DNA of 64,000 nt, taken from the NCBI RefSeq assembly GCF_003697165.2, contig NZ_CP033092.2:1798001-1862000 (forward strand), given 5' to 3'. A model generated the notes under the pieces. That model saw nothing but the letters and a program-made list of their open reading frames with translations. It ran no database searches and was not told the DNA's origin. The position numbers and the translations under genes were made by a program. Positions 49,446-58,290 of this stretch are shown one piece after another. Position 1 is the stretch's first letter. Each line of letters starts with the position of its first letter. This DNA comes from Escherichia coli DSM 30083 = JCM 1649 = ATCC 11775. GTDB taxonomy: Bacteria; Pseudomonadota; Gammaproteobacteria; Enterobacterales; Enterobacteriaceae.

Positions 49446-49730
49446 ATGAAACGCAAAATTATTGTCGCTTGCGGAGGCGCGGTTGCGACCTCTACGATGG
49501 CGGCGGAAGAAATTAAAGAGTTGTGTCAGAGTCATAATATTCCTGTTGAATTAATCCAGTGTCGGGTTAATAAAATAGAAACCTATATGGATGGCGTGCA
49601 TTTGATATGCACCACTGCCAGGGTGGATCGTAGTTTTGGCAATATTCCGTTAGTTCACGGCATGCCTTTTGTTTCTGGTGTCGGTATCGAAGCATTACAA
49701 AATAAAATTCTGACTATCTTACAGGGGTGA
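49446..49730 (+). CDS. gatB: Galactitol PTS enzyme IIB
   Basis: 94 residues with the phosphocysteine Cys9 in KIIVACGGAVATST, the P-loop type of lactose/galactitol EIIB. It transfers phosphate from GatA to the incoming galactitol at GatC. AAAAGGAC before the ATG; gatC follows after 3 bp. Confidence 0.95.
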   Translation: MKRKIIVACGGAVATSTMAAEEIKELCQSHNIPVELIQCRVNKIETYMDGVHLICTTARVDRSFGNIPLVHGMPFVSGVGIEALQNKILTILQG

Positions 49731-49733
49731 CCT

Positions 49734-51089
49734 ATGTTTTCAGAAGTCATGCGTTATATTCTCGACCTCGGCCCTACGGTGATGCTGCCGATTGTCATCA
49801 TTATTTTTTCTAAAATATTAGGCATGAAGGCAGGCGATTGCTTTAAAGCAGGTCTGCATATCGGGATTGGCTTTGTTGGTATTGGCCTTGTGATTGGCTT
49901 AATGCTGGATTCCATTGGCCCGGCGGCGAAAGCGATGGCGGAAAATTTTGACCTGAATCTGCATGTGGTCGATGTCGGTTGGCCGGGCTCTTCACCAATG
50001 ACCTGGGCGTCGCAAATTGCGCTGGTGGCGATTCCGATTGCGATTCTGGTTAACGTGGCGATGCTACTGACCCGTATGACGCGGGTGGTAAATGTTGATA
50101 TCTGGAATATCTGGCATATGACCTTCACCGGCGCATTGCTGCATCTGGCAACCGGTTCATGGATGATAGGGATGGCGGGTGTGGTAATTCACGCGGCGTT
50201 TGTTTATAAGCTCGGCGACTGGTTTGCCCGCGATACTCGAAATTTCTTTGAGCTGGAAGGCATTGCTATTCCGCACGGTACGTCGGCGTATCTGGGGCCA
50301 ATTGCGGTGCTGGTGGATGCTATCATCGAGAAAATCCCAGGCGTTAACCGTATTAAATTTAGCGCCGACGATATTCAGCGCAAATTTGGCCCATTTGGCG
50401 AACCTGTCACCGTGGGCTTTGTGATGGGGCTGATTACCGGCATCCTCGCGGGTTACGATGTCAAAGGTGTATTGCAGCTGGCGGTAAAAACGGCGGCAGT
50501 TATGCTGCTGATGCCACGGGTGATTAAACCCATCATGGATGGTTTAACGCCCATCGCTAAGCAGGCCCGTAGTCGTTTACAGGCGAAGTTCGGCGGTCAG
50601 GAGTTCCTGATTGGCCTTGATCCGGCGTTGCTGCTGGGGCATACGGCGGTGGTATCGGCAAGCCTGATTTTTATCCCTCTCACCATTTTAATTGCTGTTT
50701 GTGTTCCGGGTAATCAGGTGCTGCCGTTTGGCGATCTTGCAACTATCGGCTTCTTTGTGGCGATGGCAGTTGCCGTGCATCGTGGAAATCTGTTCCGCAC
50801 CTTAATCTCGGGTGTCATCATTATGAGCATCACCCTGTGGATCGCGACGCAAACTATTGGTTTGCACACCCAACTGGCGGCTAATGCTGGGGCGTTAAAA
50901 GCCGGGGGCATGGTGGCTTCAATGGATCAGGGCGGTTCTCCCATTACCTGGTTACTGATTCAGGTTTTCTCCCCGCAAAATATTCCCGGTTTCATTATTA
51001 TCGGTGCCATTTATCTTACCGGTATTTTCATGACCTGGCGTAGAGCGCGTGGCTTTATTAAACAAGAGAAAGCCGTTCTCGCAGAATAA
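49734..51089 (+). CDS. gatC: Galactitol PTS permease IIC, intact
   Basis: 451 residues, EIIC-Gat family with about 9-10 hydrophobic helices. It imports and phosphorylates galactitol to galactitol-1-phosphate together with GatA and GatB. The frame is complete; in MG1655 I recall gatC as frameshifted. A GGGGGAGGTTATCCCCC hairpin follows between gatC and gatD (51101-51118) and may attenuate gatD. Confidence 0.95.
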   Translation: MFSEVMRYILDLGPTVMLPIVIIIFSKILGMKAGDCFKAGLHIGIGFVGIGLVIGLMLDSIGPAAKAMAENFDLNLHVVDVGWPGSSPMTWASQIALVAIPIAILVNVAMLLTRMTRVVNVDIWNIWHMTFTGALLHLATGSWMIGMAGVVIHAAFVYKLGDWFARDTRNFFELEGIAIPHGTSAYLGPIAVLVDAIIEKIPGVNRIKFSADDIQRKFGPFGEPVTVGFVMGLITGILAGYDVKGVLQLAVKTAAVMLLMPRVIKPIMDGLTPIAKQARSRLQAKFGGQEFLIGLDPALLLGHTAVVSASLIFIPLTILIAVCVPGNQVLPFGDLATIGFFVAMAVAVHRGNLFRTLISGVIIMSITLWIATQTIGLHTQLAANAGALKAGGMVASMDQGGSPITWLLIQVFSPQNIPGFIIIGAIYLTGIFMTWRRARGFIKQEKAVLAE

Positions 51090-51136
51090 TTTTTACCTGA
51101 GGGGGAGGTTATCCCCCTTAATAATCAGGAGTTTTT

Positions 51137-52177
51137 ATGAAATCAGTGGTGAATGATACTGATGGTATCGTGCGCGTTGCAGAAAGCGTCATTCCTGAAA
51201 TTAAACATCAGGATGAGGTGCGGGTAAAAATTGCCAGCTCGGGCTTATGTGGTTCCGATTTACCCAGGATATTTAAAAATGGTGCACATTATTATCCAAT
51301 AACGTTAGGTCATGAATTTAGCGGCTATATTGATGCGGTGGGATCCGGTGTTGATGATTTACACCCTGGCGATGTGGTTGCCTGTGTGCCGTTATTACCC
51401 TGTTTTACTTGTCCAGAGTGTTTGAAAGGGTTTTATTCCCAGTGCGCAAAATATGATTTTATTGGCTCGCGGCGTGATGGTGGACTTGCTGAATATATTG
51501 TCGTTAAGCGAAAAAATGTCTTTGCTCTACCCACGGATATGCCTATTGAGGATGGGGCTTTTATTGAGCCGATTACCGTTGGCCTGCATGCTTTTCATTT
51601 AGCGCAAGGTTGTGAGAATAAAAACGTTATTATTATTGGTGCCGGAACCATTGGCCTGCTGGCTATTCAGTGCGCTGTCGCGCTGGGAGCAAAGAGTGTG
51701 ACGGCTATCGACATTAGCTCAGAAAAACTGGCACTGGCAAAATCTTTCGGTGCGATGCAAACATTTAACAGCCTTGAAATGAGCGCGCCGCAAATGCAGG
51801 GCGTTTTACGCGAGCTGCGCTTTAATCAGCTTATCCTCGAGACGGCTGGCGTCCCGCAAACTGTCGAACTGGCGGTAGAGATTGCCGGGCCTCATGCCCA
51901 GCTGGCGCTGGTGGGCACGTTGCATCAGGATCTGCATTTAACATCGACAACGTTTGGCAAAATATTACGTAAAGAGCTGACGGTTATCGGCAGTTGGATG
52001 AACTACTCCAGCCCTTGGCCGGGGCAGGAGTGGGAAACGGCGAGCCGGTTGCTGACAGAACGTAAGTTAAGCCTGGAGCCATTAATCGCTCACCGTGGAA
52101 GCTTTGAAAGCTTCGCCCAGGCGGTGCGTGACATCGCTCGTAATGCTATGCCGGGCAAAGTGTTGCTCATTCCCTGA
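51137..52177 (+). CDS. gatD: Galactitol-1-phosphate 5-dehydrogenase
   Basis: 346 residues, zinc medium-chain dehydrogenase; oxidises galactitol-1-phosphate to tagatose-6-phosphate with NAD. Catalytic zinc ligands Cys38 (SSGLCGSDLPR) and His59 (TLGHEFSG); structural zinc Cys cluster CFTCPECLKGFYSQC near 89-103; Rossmann motif GAGTIGLLAIQ. Last structural gene of the operon. Confidence 0.96.
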   Translation: MKSVVNDTDGIVRVAESVIPEIKHQDEVRVKIASSGLCGSDLPRIFKNGAHYYPITLGHEFSGYIDAVGSGVDDLHPGDVVACVPLLPCFTCPECLKGFYSQCAKYDFIGSRRDGGLAEYIVVKRKNVFALPTDMPIEDGAFIEPITVGLHAFHLAQGCENKNVIIIGAGTIGLLAIQCAVALGAKSVTAIDISSEKLALAKSFGAMQTFNSLEMSAPQMQGVLRELRFNQLILETAGVPQTVELAVEIAGPHAQLALVGTLHQDLHLTSTTFGKILRKELTVIGSWMNYSSPWPGQEWETASRLLTERKLSLEPLIAHRGSFESFAQAVRDIARNAMPGKVLLIP

Positions 52178-52282
52178 AACCGCGGGCCAGCGTGATGCTG
52201 GCCCGGTATTGTGCAAAACAGATCATTCACCAATGGTCCCCCTTCGTTTACACTAGCCACAATTGAATATGGGTAAATGACG

Positions 52283-53056
52283 ATGAATTCATTCGAGCGA
52301 AGGAATAAGATCATCCAATTAGTGAATGAACAGGGAACCGTGCTTGTTCAGGATCTGGCGGGAGTATTTGCTGCCTCGGAAGCGACAATCCGTGCCGATT
52401 TGCGCTTTCTCGAACAAAAAGGCGTGGTTACGCGCTTTCATGGCGGTGCGGCGAAAATAATGTCCGGTAATAGTGAAACCGAGACCCAGGAAGTTGGGTT
52501 TAAAGAGCGATTTCAGCTCGCCAGTGCGCCAAAAAACAGAATAGCGCAGGCGGCAGTCAAAATGATCCACGAAGGGATGACCGTTATTCTCGACAGCGGA
52601 AGTACCACAATGCTTATCGCCGAAGGTTTAATGACCGCCAAAAATATCACGGTGATTACCAACAGTCTCCCGGCGGCGTTTGCCCTTTCCGAAAATAAAG
52701 ACATTACTCTGGTCGTCTGCGGTGGCACGGTCCGCCATAAAACGCGATCTATGCATGGATCTATTGCTGAACGTTCCCTGCAGGATATTAATGCCGATTT
52801 AATGTTTGTCGGTGCTGATGGTATTGATGCGGTTAATGGTATTACGACCTTTAATGAAGGTTATTCCGTTAGCGGTGCGATGGTGACAGCGGCGAATAAA
52901 GTGATTGCCGTTCTCGATTCATCGAAATTTAACCGTCGCGGTTTTAATCAGGTACTGCCAATCGAAAAAATTGACATTATTATTACCGATGATGCTGTGT
53001 CTGAGGTGGATAAACTGGCATTGCAGAAGACACGGGTAAAATTAATTACGGTGTAG
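52283..53056 (+). CDS. gatR: DeoR-family galactitol repressor, intact
   Basis: 257 residues from MNSFERRNKII. The ATG two codons upstream (52277) has only 3 bp to the GGG ribosome signal, whereas 52283 has 9 bp. N-terminal DeoR helix-turn-helix (VQDLAGVFAASEATIRADL) followed by the sugar-phosphate sensor domain (DSGSTTMLIAEGL, VTNSLPAAFAL). It represses gatYZABCD. In K-12 it is interrupted by an IS element; here it is uninterrupted, so the operon should be inducible. Confidence 0.94.
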   Translation: MNSFERRNKIIQLVNEQGTVLVQDLAGVFAASEATIRADLRFLEQKGVVTRFHGGAAKIMSGNSETETQEVGFKERFQLASAPKNRIAQAAVKMIHEGMTVILDSGSTTMLIAEGLMTAKNITVITNSLPAAFALSENKDITLVVCGGTVRHKTRSMHGSIAERSLQDINADLMFVGADGIDAVNGITTFNEGYSVSGAMVTAANKVIAVLDSSKFNRRGFNQVLPIEKIDIIITDDAVSEVDKLALQKTRVKLITV

Positions 53057-53067
53057 TATTGTTCTGT

Positions 53068-53101
53068 ATGCCGGATGAGGTGTTTACACCGCATCCGGCA
53101 T
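53068..53101. repeat. REP element between gatR and yegS
   Basis: ATGCCGGATGAGG...CCGCATCCGGCAT palindrome, placed between two convergent genes. Confidence 0.9.
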
Positions 53102-53137
53102 TACGGATTCTCTCTGGTTCAACAGAGAATAGTTTTA

Positions 53138-54037
53138 TTAACGCAACAATGGACAATCTGGTGGTAATCGACAACGCAACGCCGCCGGAAGTATTTCAAT
53201 ATGGAAGTTTTGCCCACTCAACGGTTCGCCATCAAGATTAAAAGTGATTTCGTGTGGGGCTTGTATATCAAACCACGACGAAGCACCTTCGATAATATTC
53301 GGGTTATCTTCGTCAGATTTTAAGGTTGATACGAGAGTCGGAATAATTTCATCGCCGGTAAAAATGCGCAGTTGCAGCAAGCCATCGTTAATTAATGCGT
53401 TCGGGCACAATTGTTGACCGCCACCGGCCTGACGCCCGTTACCAATACCAATGACCAGGGCGTCACCTTGCCAGTGAAAGTTTTCACCGCGGATCTCACA
53501 ACGGTCCGGTTGCAGAGTATCCATGCGCATTAAGCCATGAATGATGTAAGAGACGCCACCCAGCGCGGCTTTTAATTTTTCCGGCGTTTCTGTGGTAATA
53601 CGCGTCCCAAATCCGCCTGTCGCCATATTAATAAAACAGGTTTGTTTATTGACCTGCGCCATATCTATCGCAATGGCGTTACCGGCAATTGCCAGTTTCA
53701 GCGCCTTATCCAGTGCCTCAGGAATCCCTACACTGGTGGCAAAATCATTGGCGGTTCCTAATGGTAAAATTCCCAGCGCGGGTATGTCATCCCCCTCACA
53801 CTGAATCAACGCCGTAGAAACTTCATTAATGGTGCCATCGCCACCACCGGCAATCACCGTTGCGACGCCCAACTTCCGTGCCTCCTCTACATATCGTGCG
53901 GCATCGCCTTTCTCCCAGGTGACCCGCACATGGATCGTCATTCCTTCCTCACGCAACAGCATAATTGCTTCGCGCAAGGGTAGATTGTCAGTACTTTTGC
54001 CATTAAGAATCAGTAAGCTGGCGGGAAATTCTGCCAT
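53138..54037 (-). CDS. yegS: Diacylglycerol kinase-like lipid kinase YegS
   Basis: 299 residues, DAGK_cat family. Nucleotide-binding motif GGGDGTINEV (about 64-73), then LPLGTANDFATS and GIGNGRQAGGG. E. coli YegS phosphorylates phosphatidylglycerol in vitro; its physiological role is uncertain. Convergent with gatR. The start ATG is preceded by a run of purines (AAAGGCACATACG). Confidence 0.95.
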   Translation of the reverse strand: MAEFPASLLILNGKSTDNLPLREAIMLLREEGMTIHVRVTWEKGDAARYVEEARKLGVATVIAGGGDGTINEVSTALIQCEGDDIPALGILPLGTANDFATSVGIPEALDKALKLAIAGNAIAIDMAQVNKQTCFINMATGGFGTRITTETPEKLKAALGGVSYIIHGLMRMDTLQPDRCEIRGENFHWQGDALVIGIGNGRQAGGGQQLCPNALINDGLLQLRIFTGDEIIPTLVSTLKSDEDNPNIIEGASSWFDIQAPHEITFNLDGEPLSGQNFHIEILPAALRCRLPPDCPLLR

Positions 54038-54452
54038 GATCGTATGTGCCTTTATGATTGGTCTGTAGATAGTGTAGAGCAGAAAAGAAAAGGTGGAGTC
54101 AGAACAGGATGAAAGTCGGAGGATAAAAAGTCAGTTCAAGTATGGAGGATTCAGTGGTTACCACCAGGAGCTTGCAATGGGAACAGCGAATATTAACGGT
54201 AGCCACCAGTAAATTTGAAAAAAGAGCAAATATCTAATATTCAACTAAATAGTGGCATCTTAAATATACTATTCAAAATATATTTAAGCCCCCCATAGGG
54301 TTACCCGGAAGGGCCACCATGTCTGTAATTCCTACTTATGTAGGAAATGTTGTACAGAACATTTATTATAATCCTATTCAATTATAATAATCATGCCATT
54401 ATTATATTTAAACACTAGAGAGTGTCGTTGGTATTTAATGGGGGAAGGTGAG
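54038..54452. other. Intergenic region yegS-yegR
   Basis: 415 bp, AT-rich from about 54200. It must hold the divergent promoters of yegS and yegR; TATAAT-like boxes occur near 54364-54370. A GGTTACCCGGAAGGGCCACC segment precedes a 22-codon open frame (54319-54387). No RNA gene or mobile element is recognised. Confidence 0.4.
54319..54387 (+). CDS. Possible 22-codon small ORF
   Basis: ATG to TAA reading MSVIPTYVGNVVQNIYYNPI then QL. GAAGGG lies about 7-12 bp upstream. There is no known counterpart that I recognise; it could be a leader peptide of yegR or chance. Confidence 0.2.
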   Translation: MSVIPTYVGNVVQNIYYNPIQL

Positions 54453-54770
54453 ATGAAAAAGATAGCTGCTATATCATTAATTAGTGTTTTTCTTATGTCT
54501 GGGTGTGCTGTACATAATGATGAGACAAGTATCGGTAAATTTGGTCTTGCATATAAAAGTAATATTCAGCGTAAACTCGATAACCAATACTACACCGAAG
54601 CCGAAGCTTCTTTAGCCAGGGGTAGAATATCTGGTGCAGAAAATATAGTAAAAAATGATGCAGTTCATTTCTGTGTTACTCAGGGCAAAAAAATGCAGAT
54701 AGTTGACCTGAAGACAGAAGGTGCAGGATTACATGGCGTCGCTCGTCTGACATTCAAATGTGGAGAGTGA
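54453..54770 (+). CDS. yegR: Putative lipoprotein YegR
   Basis: 105 residues from MKKIAAISLISVFLMSGCAV, with AAGGTGAG before the ATG; the frame continues 20 codons upstream without a signal peptide. Lipobox MSGC with Cys18. The mature part carries two further Cys (HFCVTQ, FKCGE). Matches the recalled K-12 YegR, function unknown. It is the last host gene before the phage attachment site. Confidence 0.88.
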   Translation: MKKIAAISLISVFLMSGCAVHNDETSIGKFGLAYKSNIQRKLDNQYYTEAEASLARGRISGAENIVKNDAVHFCVTQGKKMQIVDLKTEGAGLHGVARLTFKCGE

Positions 54771-55099
54771 GAATAGATTCAAGACTACCATGCACATATT
54801 TATTTTATCTGTGATGGGATATTCTTCAACACCATTATTGAATGTGAGTAATAATGACAAACAGATAGATGAAACTAAAGCAGAATTTTTATTTTATGCA
54901 GCCATCAGAAAATGATGTCAAAAATGTTCCAATGCTTTAGGTTCATTTTTTGGTAAGCGTCAAACATGCGCGTTCTGGCTGTGCGTAACCGGAACCTGTG
55001 CGAGCACGATGTCGATAAGTGAAAAGCATCGTGCTATGAAGGAGGATTCTATCGATGTGGTCAATGGAAGACGGTGACCAGGGATAGGGCTTATGCATA
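54771..55099. other. Intergenic region before the att core
   Basis: About 330 bp between yegR and the prophage boundary. Open frames here are short, lack ribosome binding sites and resemble nothing I know. The last 150 bp are GC-richer than the first 180. In K-12 this side of the site carries P2 remnants (ogrK, yegZ); I cannot recognise either here. Confidence 0.4.
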
Positions 55100-55126
55100 A
55101 AAAATAAGCCCGTGTAAGGGAGATTT
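55100..55126. other. P2-type attachment core (prophage left junction)
   Basis: 27 bp, AAAAAATAAGCCCGTGTAAG then GGAGATT, which I recall as the P2 attP/attB core at its preferred site. Read on the minus strand it is the 3' hairpin and T-run of the small RNA CyaR (CTCCCTTACACGGGCTTATTTTTT). Integration therefore occurs at the end of cyaR, whose body must lie beyond the right end of the prophage. int follows 78 bp to the right, as in P2. Confidence 0.85.
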
Positions 55127-55204
55127 AGGGTGTCACCAGTAGGGGCTTTCAACGGTACAATGCGGGTTTGAGCGGCATAAATTACCACTGAAAGCCCTTA
55201 AACG

Positions 55205-56218
55205 TTACTCTACTGTGGACACTGTGTGGACACTCTCGGCCTCAGTACCACCTCTTAGCGGATTAAGAGAAATGGCGTCCTGAAGGTACTCTGGCGCAAA
55301 ATGAGCGTAAACCATAGTTTGCTCAATCCGCGTGTGACCTAGTATCCGTTGTAGCGTGATAATACTTCCTCCATTAATCATGAAATGAGTGGCAAAGCTG
55401 TGCCTTAGTGCATGTGTGGCTTGCCCCATTGGCAAATCCGGTTTTATTGCTTTCATTGTTCGTCTGAAGCGAGGGTAATCAGCATCAGGGAATAAAAAAC
55501 CTCGTTTGTTATCCGCGATCATTTTGGCAACAGCCTCTGAAATCGGGACGGTGCGTGGTTTGTTTGTTTTCGTTTTAACAAACGTGACGCGGTTATGGAT
55601 GATATTTTCTGCTTTCAAACGAGCTGCTTCTCCCCAACGTGCTCCTGTACTCAGGCAAAGAATCGCAATCTTTTTATTGTCGCCGTCAAGTGCTGCAAGC
55701 AGTAAGGCAATTTCTTCCTGTGTGAGATAGCCTGTTTCTGGTTTTTCCTCCTTAAGCCTCTTTGTCCCTCTGATAGGGTGCTCACCAAAGAATAACTCCG
55801 CTTCAATCAGGGCTGTAAACATGCCGCTAATACATGTTAAATCACGATTGATACTCGAAGGTTTAATACCCTGGCTTCTTCGGGTGGCGCAGTACTGGCT
55901 GATAAGGGATTTCGTGATTTGAAATGCGCATGGGTCATTCGTTATTTTTGTGAAGATTTCAATTTTTCCAAGATTAGATTTCCCATGCTCTTCGTGTTTA
56001 CCCTTTAAATCCCACCAGATCTGTGTCAGTTCCGACAGACGTCGTTTGTCTGTTGGTTTTGATAGCCATTCTTTATTGTGGTGGTTGTACAACGTGTATT
56101 TTTCGAAAGCGACAGCTTCGCTTTTCTTATCAAACTTCCTACGGATGCGTTTTCCGTTACGTCCAGTAGGGCGGATGTCCACTTCATATCGACCATCATC
56201 GAGTTTTTTGATTGCCAT
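55205..56218 (-). CDS. int: P2-type tyrosine integrase
   Basis: 337 residues, the size of P2 Int. N-terminal arm-binding and core-binding domains (1-160), then the catalytic domain with Arg194 (STGARWGEAARL), His269-x-x-Arg272 (HALRHSFATHF), His295 (LGHTRIEQ) and nucleophile Tyr304 (MVYAHF). It integrates and, with Cox, excises the prophage at the core 78 bp downstream. Transcribed with the repressor gene from the lysogenic promoter. Confidence 0.96.
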   Translation of the reverse strand: MAIKKLDDGRYEVDIRPTGRNGKRIRRKFDKKSEAVAFEKYTLYNHHNKEWLSKPTDKRRLSELTQIWWDLKGKHEEHGKSNLGKIEIFTKITNDPCAFQITKSLISQYCATRRSQGIKPSSINRDLTCISGMFTALIEAELFFGEHPIRGTKRLKEEKPETGYLTQEEIALLLAALDGDNKKIAILCLSTGARWGEAARLKAENIIHNRVTFVKTKTNKPRTVPISEAVAKMIADNKRGFLFPDADYPRFRRTMKAIKPDLPMGQATHALRHSFATHFMINGGSIITLQRILGHTRIEQTMVYAHFAPEYLQDAISLNPLRGGTEAESVHTVSTVE

Positions 56219-56333
56219 CAGAAAACCCTCCGAGTGGTACTTTTTTTTGCTACTACTAATCGCTTTTTTCGTGGTGGCTGAAATTTAGCCACCAATAGTA
56301 GGCACTTGTGATGAATATATTCACGATAAATTG

Positions 56334-56633
56334 TTAACCAGTCTTTTGACCGGAGTGGGGCGACGTTGTTTCGTTTTGCCCAAAGTGTGCGAGAGCGGGC
56401 GCAATTTGCCCGGACTCAGGAGCGACCTGATTGGTCATGAACCATAAAGTGTATTTGGTGAATTGTGGGGTCTGCAGGATGTTCATCATGACATCTGTTG
56501 GAGGTGTTGAACGACCACTTTCATAGTAACTCAGCGTGCCATACGGAACCCCTGTTAAATCAGCAAGTTGTTGTCTGCTCAAATACTCTGATTTTCGCAT
56601 TAAGACTATCTTCTCGCTTATCGTGTTTGACAT
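56334..56633 (-). CDS. C: P2 immunity repressor C
   Basis: 99 residues; small helix-turn-helix repressor (SRQQLADLTGVPYGTLSYYE, residues 19-38), nearly identical to the P2 C protein I recall. It maintains lysogeny by blocking the early promoter Pe and confers immunity to P2. Divergent from cox. Confidence 0.95.
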   Translation of the reverse strand: MSNTISEKIVLMRKSEYLSRQQLADLTGVPYGTLSYYESGRSTPPTDVMMNILQTPQFTKYTLWFMTNQVAPESGQIAPALAHFGQNETTSPHSGQKTG

Positions 56634-56747
56634 GGTGTTTAGATCTCAATAGTATTTAGTTTAGATGTAGATTGTTTAGTGCTTGGATGTGGGCACTAAA
56701 AGGCATTATAAGGCATTAAACGCAATTCATGAGGGCTGGGGGACGAC
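56634..56747. promoter_or_regulatory. P2 early/lysogenic control region (Pe/Pc)
   Basis: The region between C and cox holds the face-to-face promoters. An inverted repeat TTTAGTGC (56675-56682) / GCACTAAA (56693-56700) is the likely C operator. Next to it AAGGCATTA occurs twice (56700-56720), resembling Cox recognition repeats. Confidence 0.65.
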
Positions 56748-57023
56748 ATGAGCAAGCAAGTAACACTCATGACTGATGCGATTCCTTATCAGGAGTTCGC
56801 AAAACTAATAGGAAAATCGACAGGAGCGGTTCGTCGGATGATCGATAAAGGAAAGCTGCCTGTAATTGATATGACCGATCCACAATCAGCTTCAGGTCGT
56901 GCAGGTGAATATTGGGTATACCTTCCGGCATGGAATAACGGACTAAAACTGGCTTATGAAAGCCGCCCTAAAGAGATTCGTGACGGCTGGTTGATGTGGT
57001 TAGGTCTCGGTGAACCACGTTAA
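56748..57023 (+). CDS. cox: P2 Cox, excisionase and Pc repressor
   Basis: 91 residues starting MSKQVTLMTDAIPYQEFAKL; winged-helix type DNA binder (FAKLIGKSTGAVRRMIDKGK). It represses the lysogenic promoter, directs excision with Int and can activate P4 late functions. The sequence appears identical to recalled P2 Cox. First gene of the early operon running to A. Confidence 0.95.
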   Translation: MSKQVTLMTDAIPYQEFAKLIGKSTGAVRRMIDKGKLPVIDMTDPQSASGRAGEYWVYLPAWNNGLKLAYESRPKEIRDGWLMWLGLGEPR

Positions 57024-57033
57024 GGAGAACCGT

Positions 57034-57204
57034 ATGAACGAGCCTCGTTGTATTGCTCAGTTATTGCGTAACGAAAGCCCCAGGGCGATTGACTTCACCA
57101 TCACCCACGGTAAGGGGCGTAAGGGAATCATTATCCGCACCAAAAAACAGAGTCCGTTAAAAAAGGCTCTGACCTTTCTGAAAAGCCGGAGGGTATGGAA
57201 ATGA
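57034..57204 (+). CDS. Phage filamentation (Fil) family protein
   Basis: 56 residues from MNEPRCIAQLLRNESPRAID with AAGGAG 7 bp before. It contains the Fil/DUF2724 pattern (SPRAIDFTITHGKGRKGI) known from phage 186, where Fil transiently blocks host division. Very basic. Its stop overlaps the gpB start (ATGA). Confidence 0.75.
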   Translation: MNEPRCIAQLLRNESPRAIDFTITHGKGRKGIIIRTKKQSPLKKALTFLKSRRVWK

Positions 57205-57701
57205 CAGTGATGACGCTCAATCTCGTTGAAAAACAGCCAGCAGCTATGCGCCGGATAATTGGTAAGCATCTTGCCGTTCCTCGCTGGCAGGATACATGTG
57301 ATTATTATAATCAGATGATGGAGCGCGAACGGCTAACGGTTTGCTTTCATGCGCAGTTAAAACAGCGTCACGCAACGATGCGTTTTGAAGAAATGAACGA
57401 CGTCGAACGTGAACGACTGGTATGTGCAATTGATGAGTTGCGTGGGGCATTCTCAAAACGCCGTCAGGTTGGCGCAAGTGAGTATGCATATATTAGTTTT
57501 TTAACAGTCAGTCAGCGTCGCACTTTATTTATGCACGCACGACTGACAGAAAAAGAATTTAACCAGCCATACTGGCGAATTAATGAGGAATCATGTTACT
57601 GGCGTGATGCTTTATTCCGTGCATTACGTGAATTATTCAGTCTGTTTGAGTATGCACCGACAATTCTGACGTCGGTAAAACCAGAGCAATATCTGCATTA
57701 A
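57201..57701 (+). CDS. B: P2 gpB, helicase loader
   Basis: 166 residues from MTVMTLNLVEKQP; GGAGGG lies 7 bp upstream, which favours this ATG over the one two codons earlier. P2 gpB interacts with DnaB and is needed for lagging-strand synthesis. The sequence follows P2 B closely (AAMRRIIGKHLAVPRWQDTC). Confidence 0.94.
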   Translation: MTVMTLNLVEKQPAAMRRIIGKHLAVPRWQDTCDYYNQMMERERLTVCFHAQLKQRHATMRFEEMNDVERERLVCAIDELRGAFSKRRQVGASEYAYISFLTVSQRRTLFMHARLTEKEFNQPYWRINEESCYWRDALFRALRELFSLFEYAPTILTSVKPEQYLH

Positions 57702-57764
57702 GTAATTAACCAGAGTTTTTAACGCGCTTAATCGTGCGGGGCTTCTTTTTGCCCGGAGAAAGTC

Positions 57765-57989
57765 ATGCATACAGTTTCTGAAAATCAGTGCGGTAAATAC
57801 GCATTACTGCTGCAACAGGCCAGAACCGAAGCACAGGCCGACGCTGCGACGCGCTTTTCTTCTCATCTTGACGCCATGATTCGCCATATCACAAAGGCGG
57901 AGTTATCCCGCGTGGAGATAGTCGAGCTGCTCAGTCAGGAGTCGGAAAAATTTCACAATATCGGATTGTCTCGCGGGGAGGTACTTTGA
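57765..57989 (+). CDS. P2 early small protein, DUF2732-like
   Basis: 74 residues, helical (YALLLQQARTEAQADAATRF, VEIVELLSQESEKF). It fits the DUF2732 family found at this place in P2-like phages (P2 orf80 position). Function unknown. The stop TGA overlaps the next start. Confidence 0.75.
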   Translation: MHTVSENQCGKYALLLQQARTEAQADAATRFSSHLDAMIRHITKAELSRVEIVELLSQESEKFHNIGLSRGEVL

Positions 57990-58288
57990 TGTCCTGTTCT
58001 CATTCAGTTGTATTACTGAATAACGCCTTAAAAATCGCCGTTATGAAAAATGGCGATTTGTCTCTTATTCAACTTTGTCTTGATAAAGAAAAACGCGACA
58101 TCACTGAATCTGTTATCGCGATTTATCAGAATGAATTAAACCTCCTGTCTGATGTGGTCAATTTACTTGTTAAACGCGCTGTATTCCACAAGCAAATTTC
58201 CTCAGTGGATGAACTGACAAAATTAACGACAGAACTTGCCAGTTATTGCGCTGATGTATCCAGGAAACTTAACGATAAAAGGAGCTGA
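57989..58288 (+). CDS. P2 early small protein (orf81 position)
   Basis: 99 residues from ATG at 57989 (GGGGAGG 8 bp upstream; the longer frame begins with TTG at 57986). Helical throughout, no recognised motif. Function unknown; conserved location in the P2 early operon. Confidence 0.75.
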   Translation: MSCSHSVVLLNNALKIAVMKNGDLSLIQLCLDKEKRDITESVIAIYQNELNLLSDVVNLLVKRAVFHKQISSVDELTKLTTELASYCADVSRKLNDKRS

Positions 58289-58290
58289 TA

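Noticed and set aside
54943..55188. Minus-strand frame spanning the att core
   Set aside because: It crosses the prophage junction, so it is a fusion of unrelated host and phage sequence; not a gene, though a phage remnant left of the core cannot be excluded.
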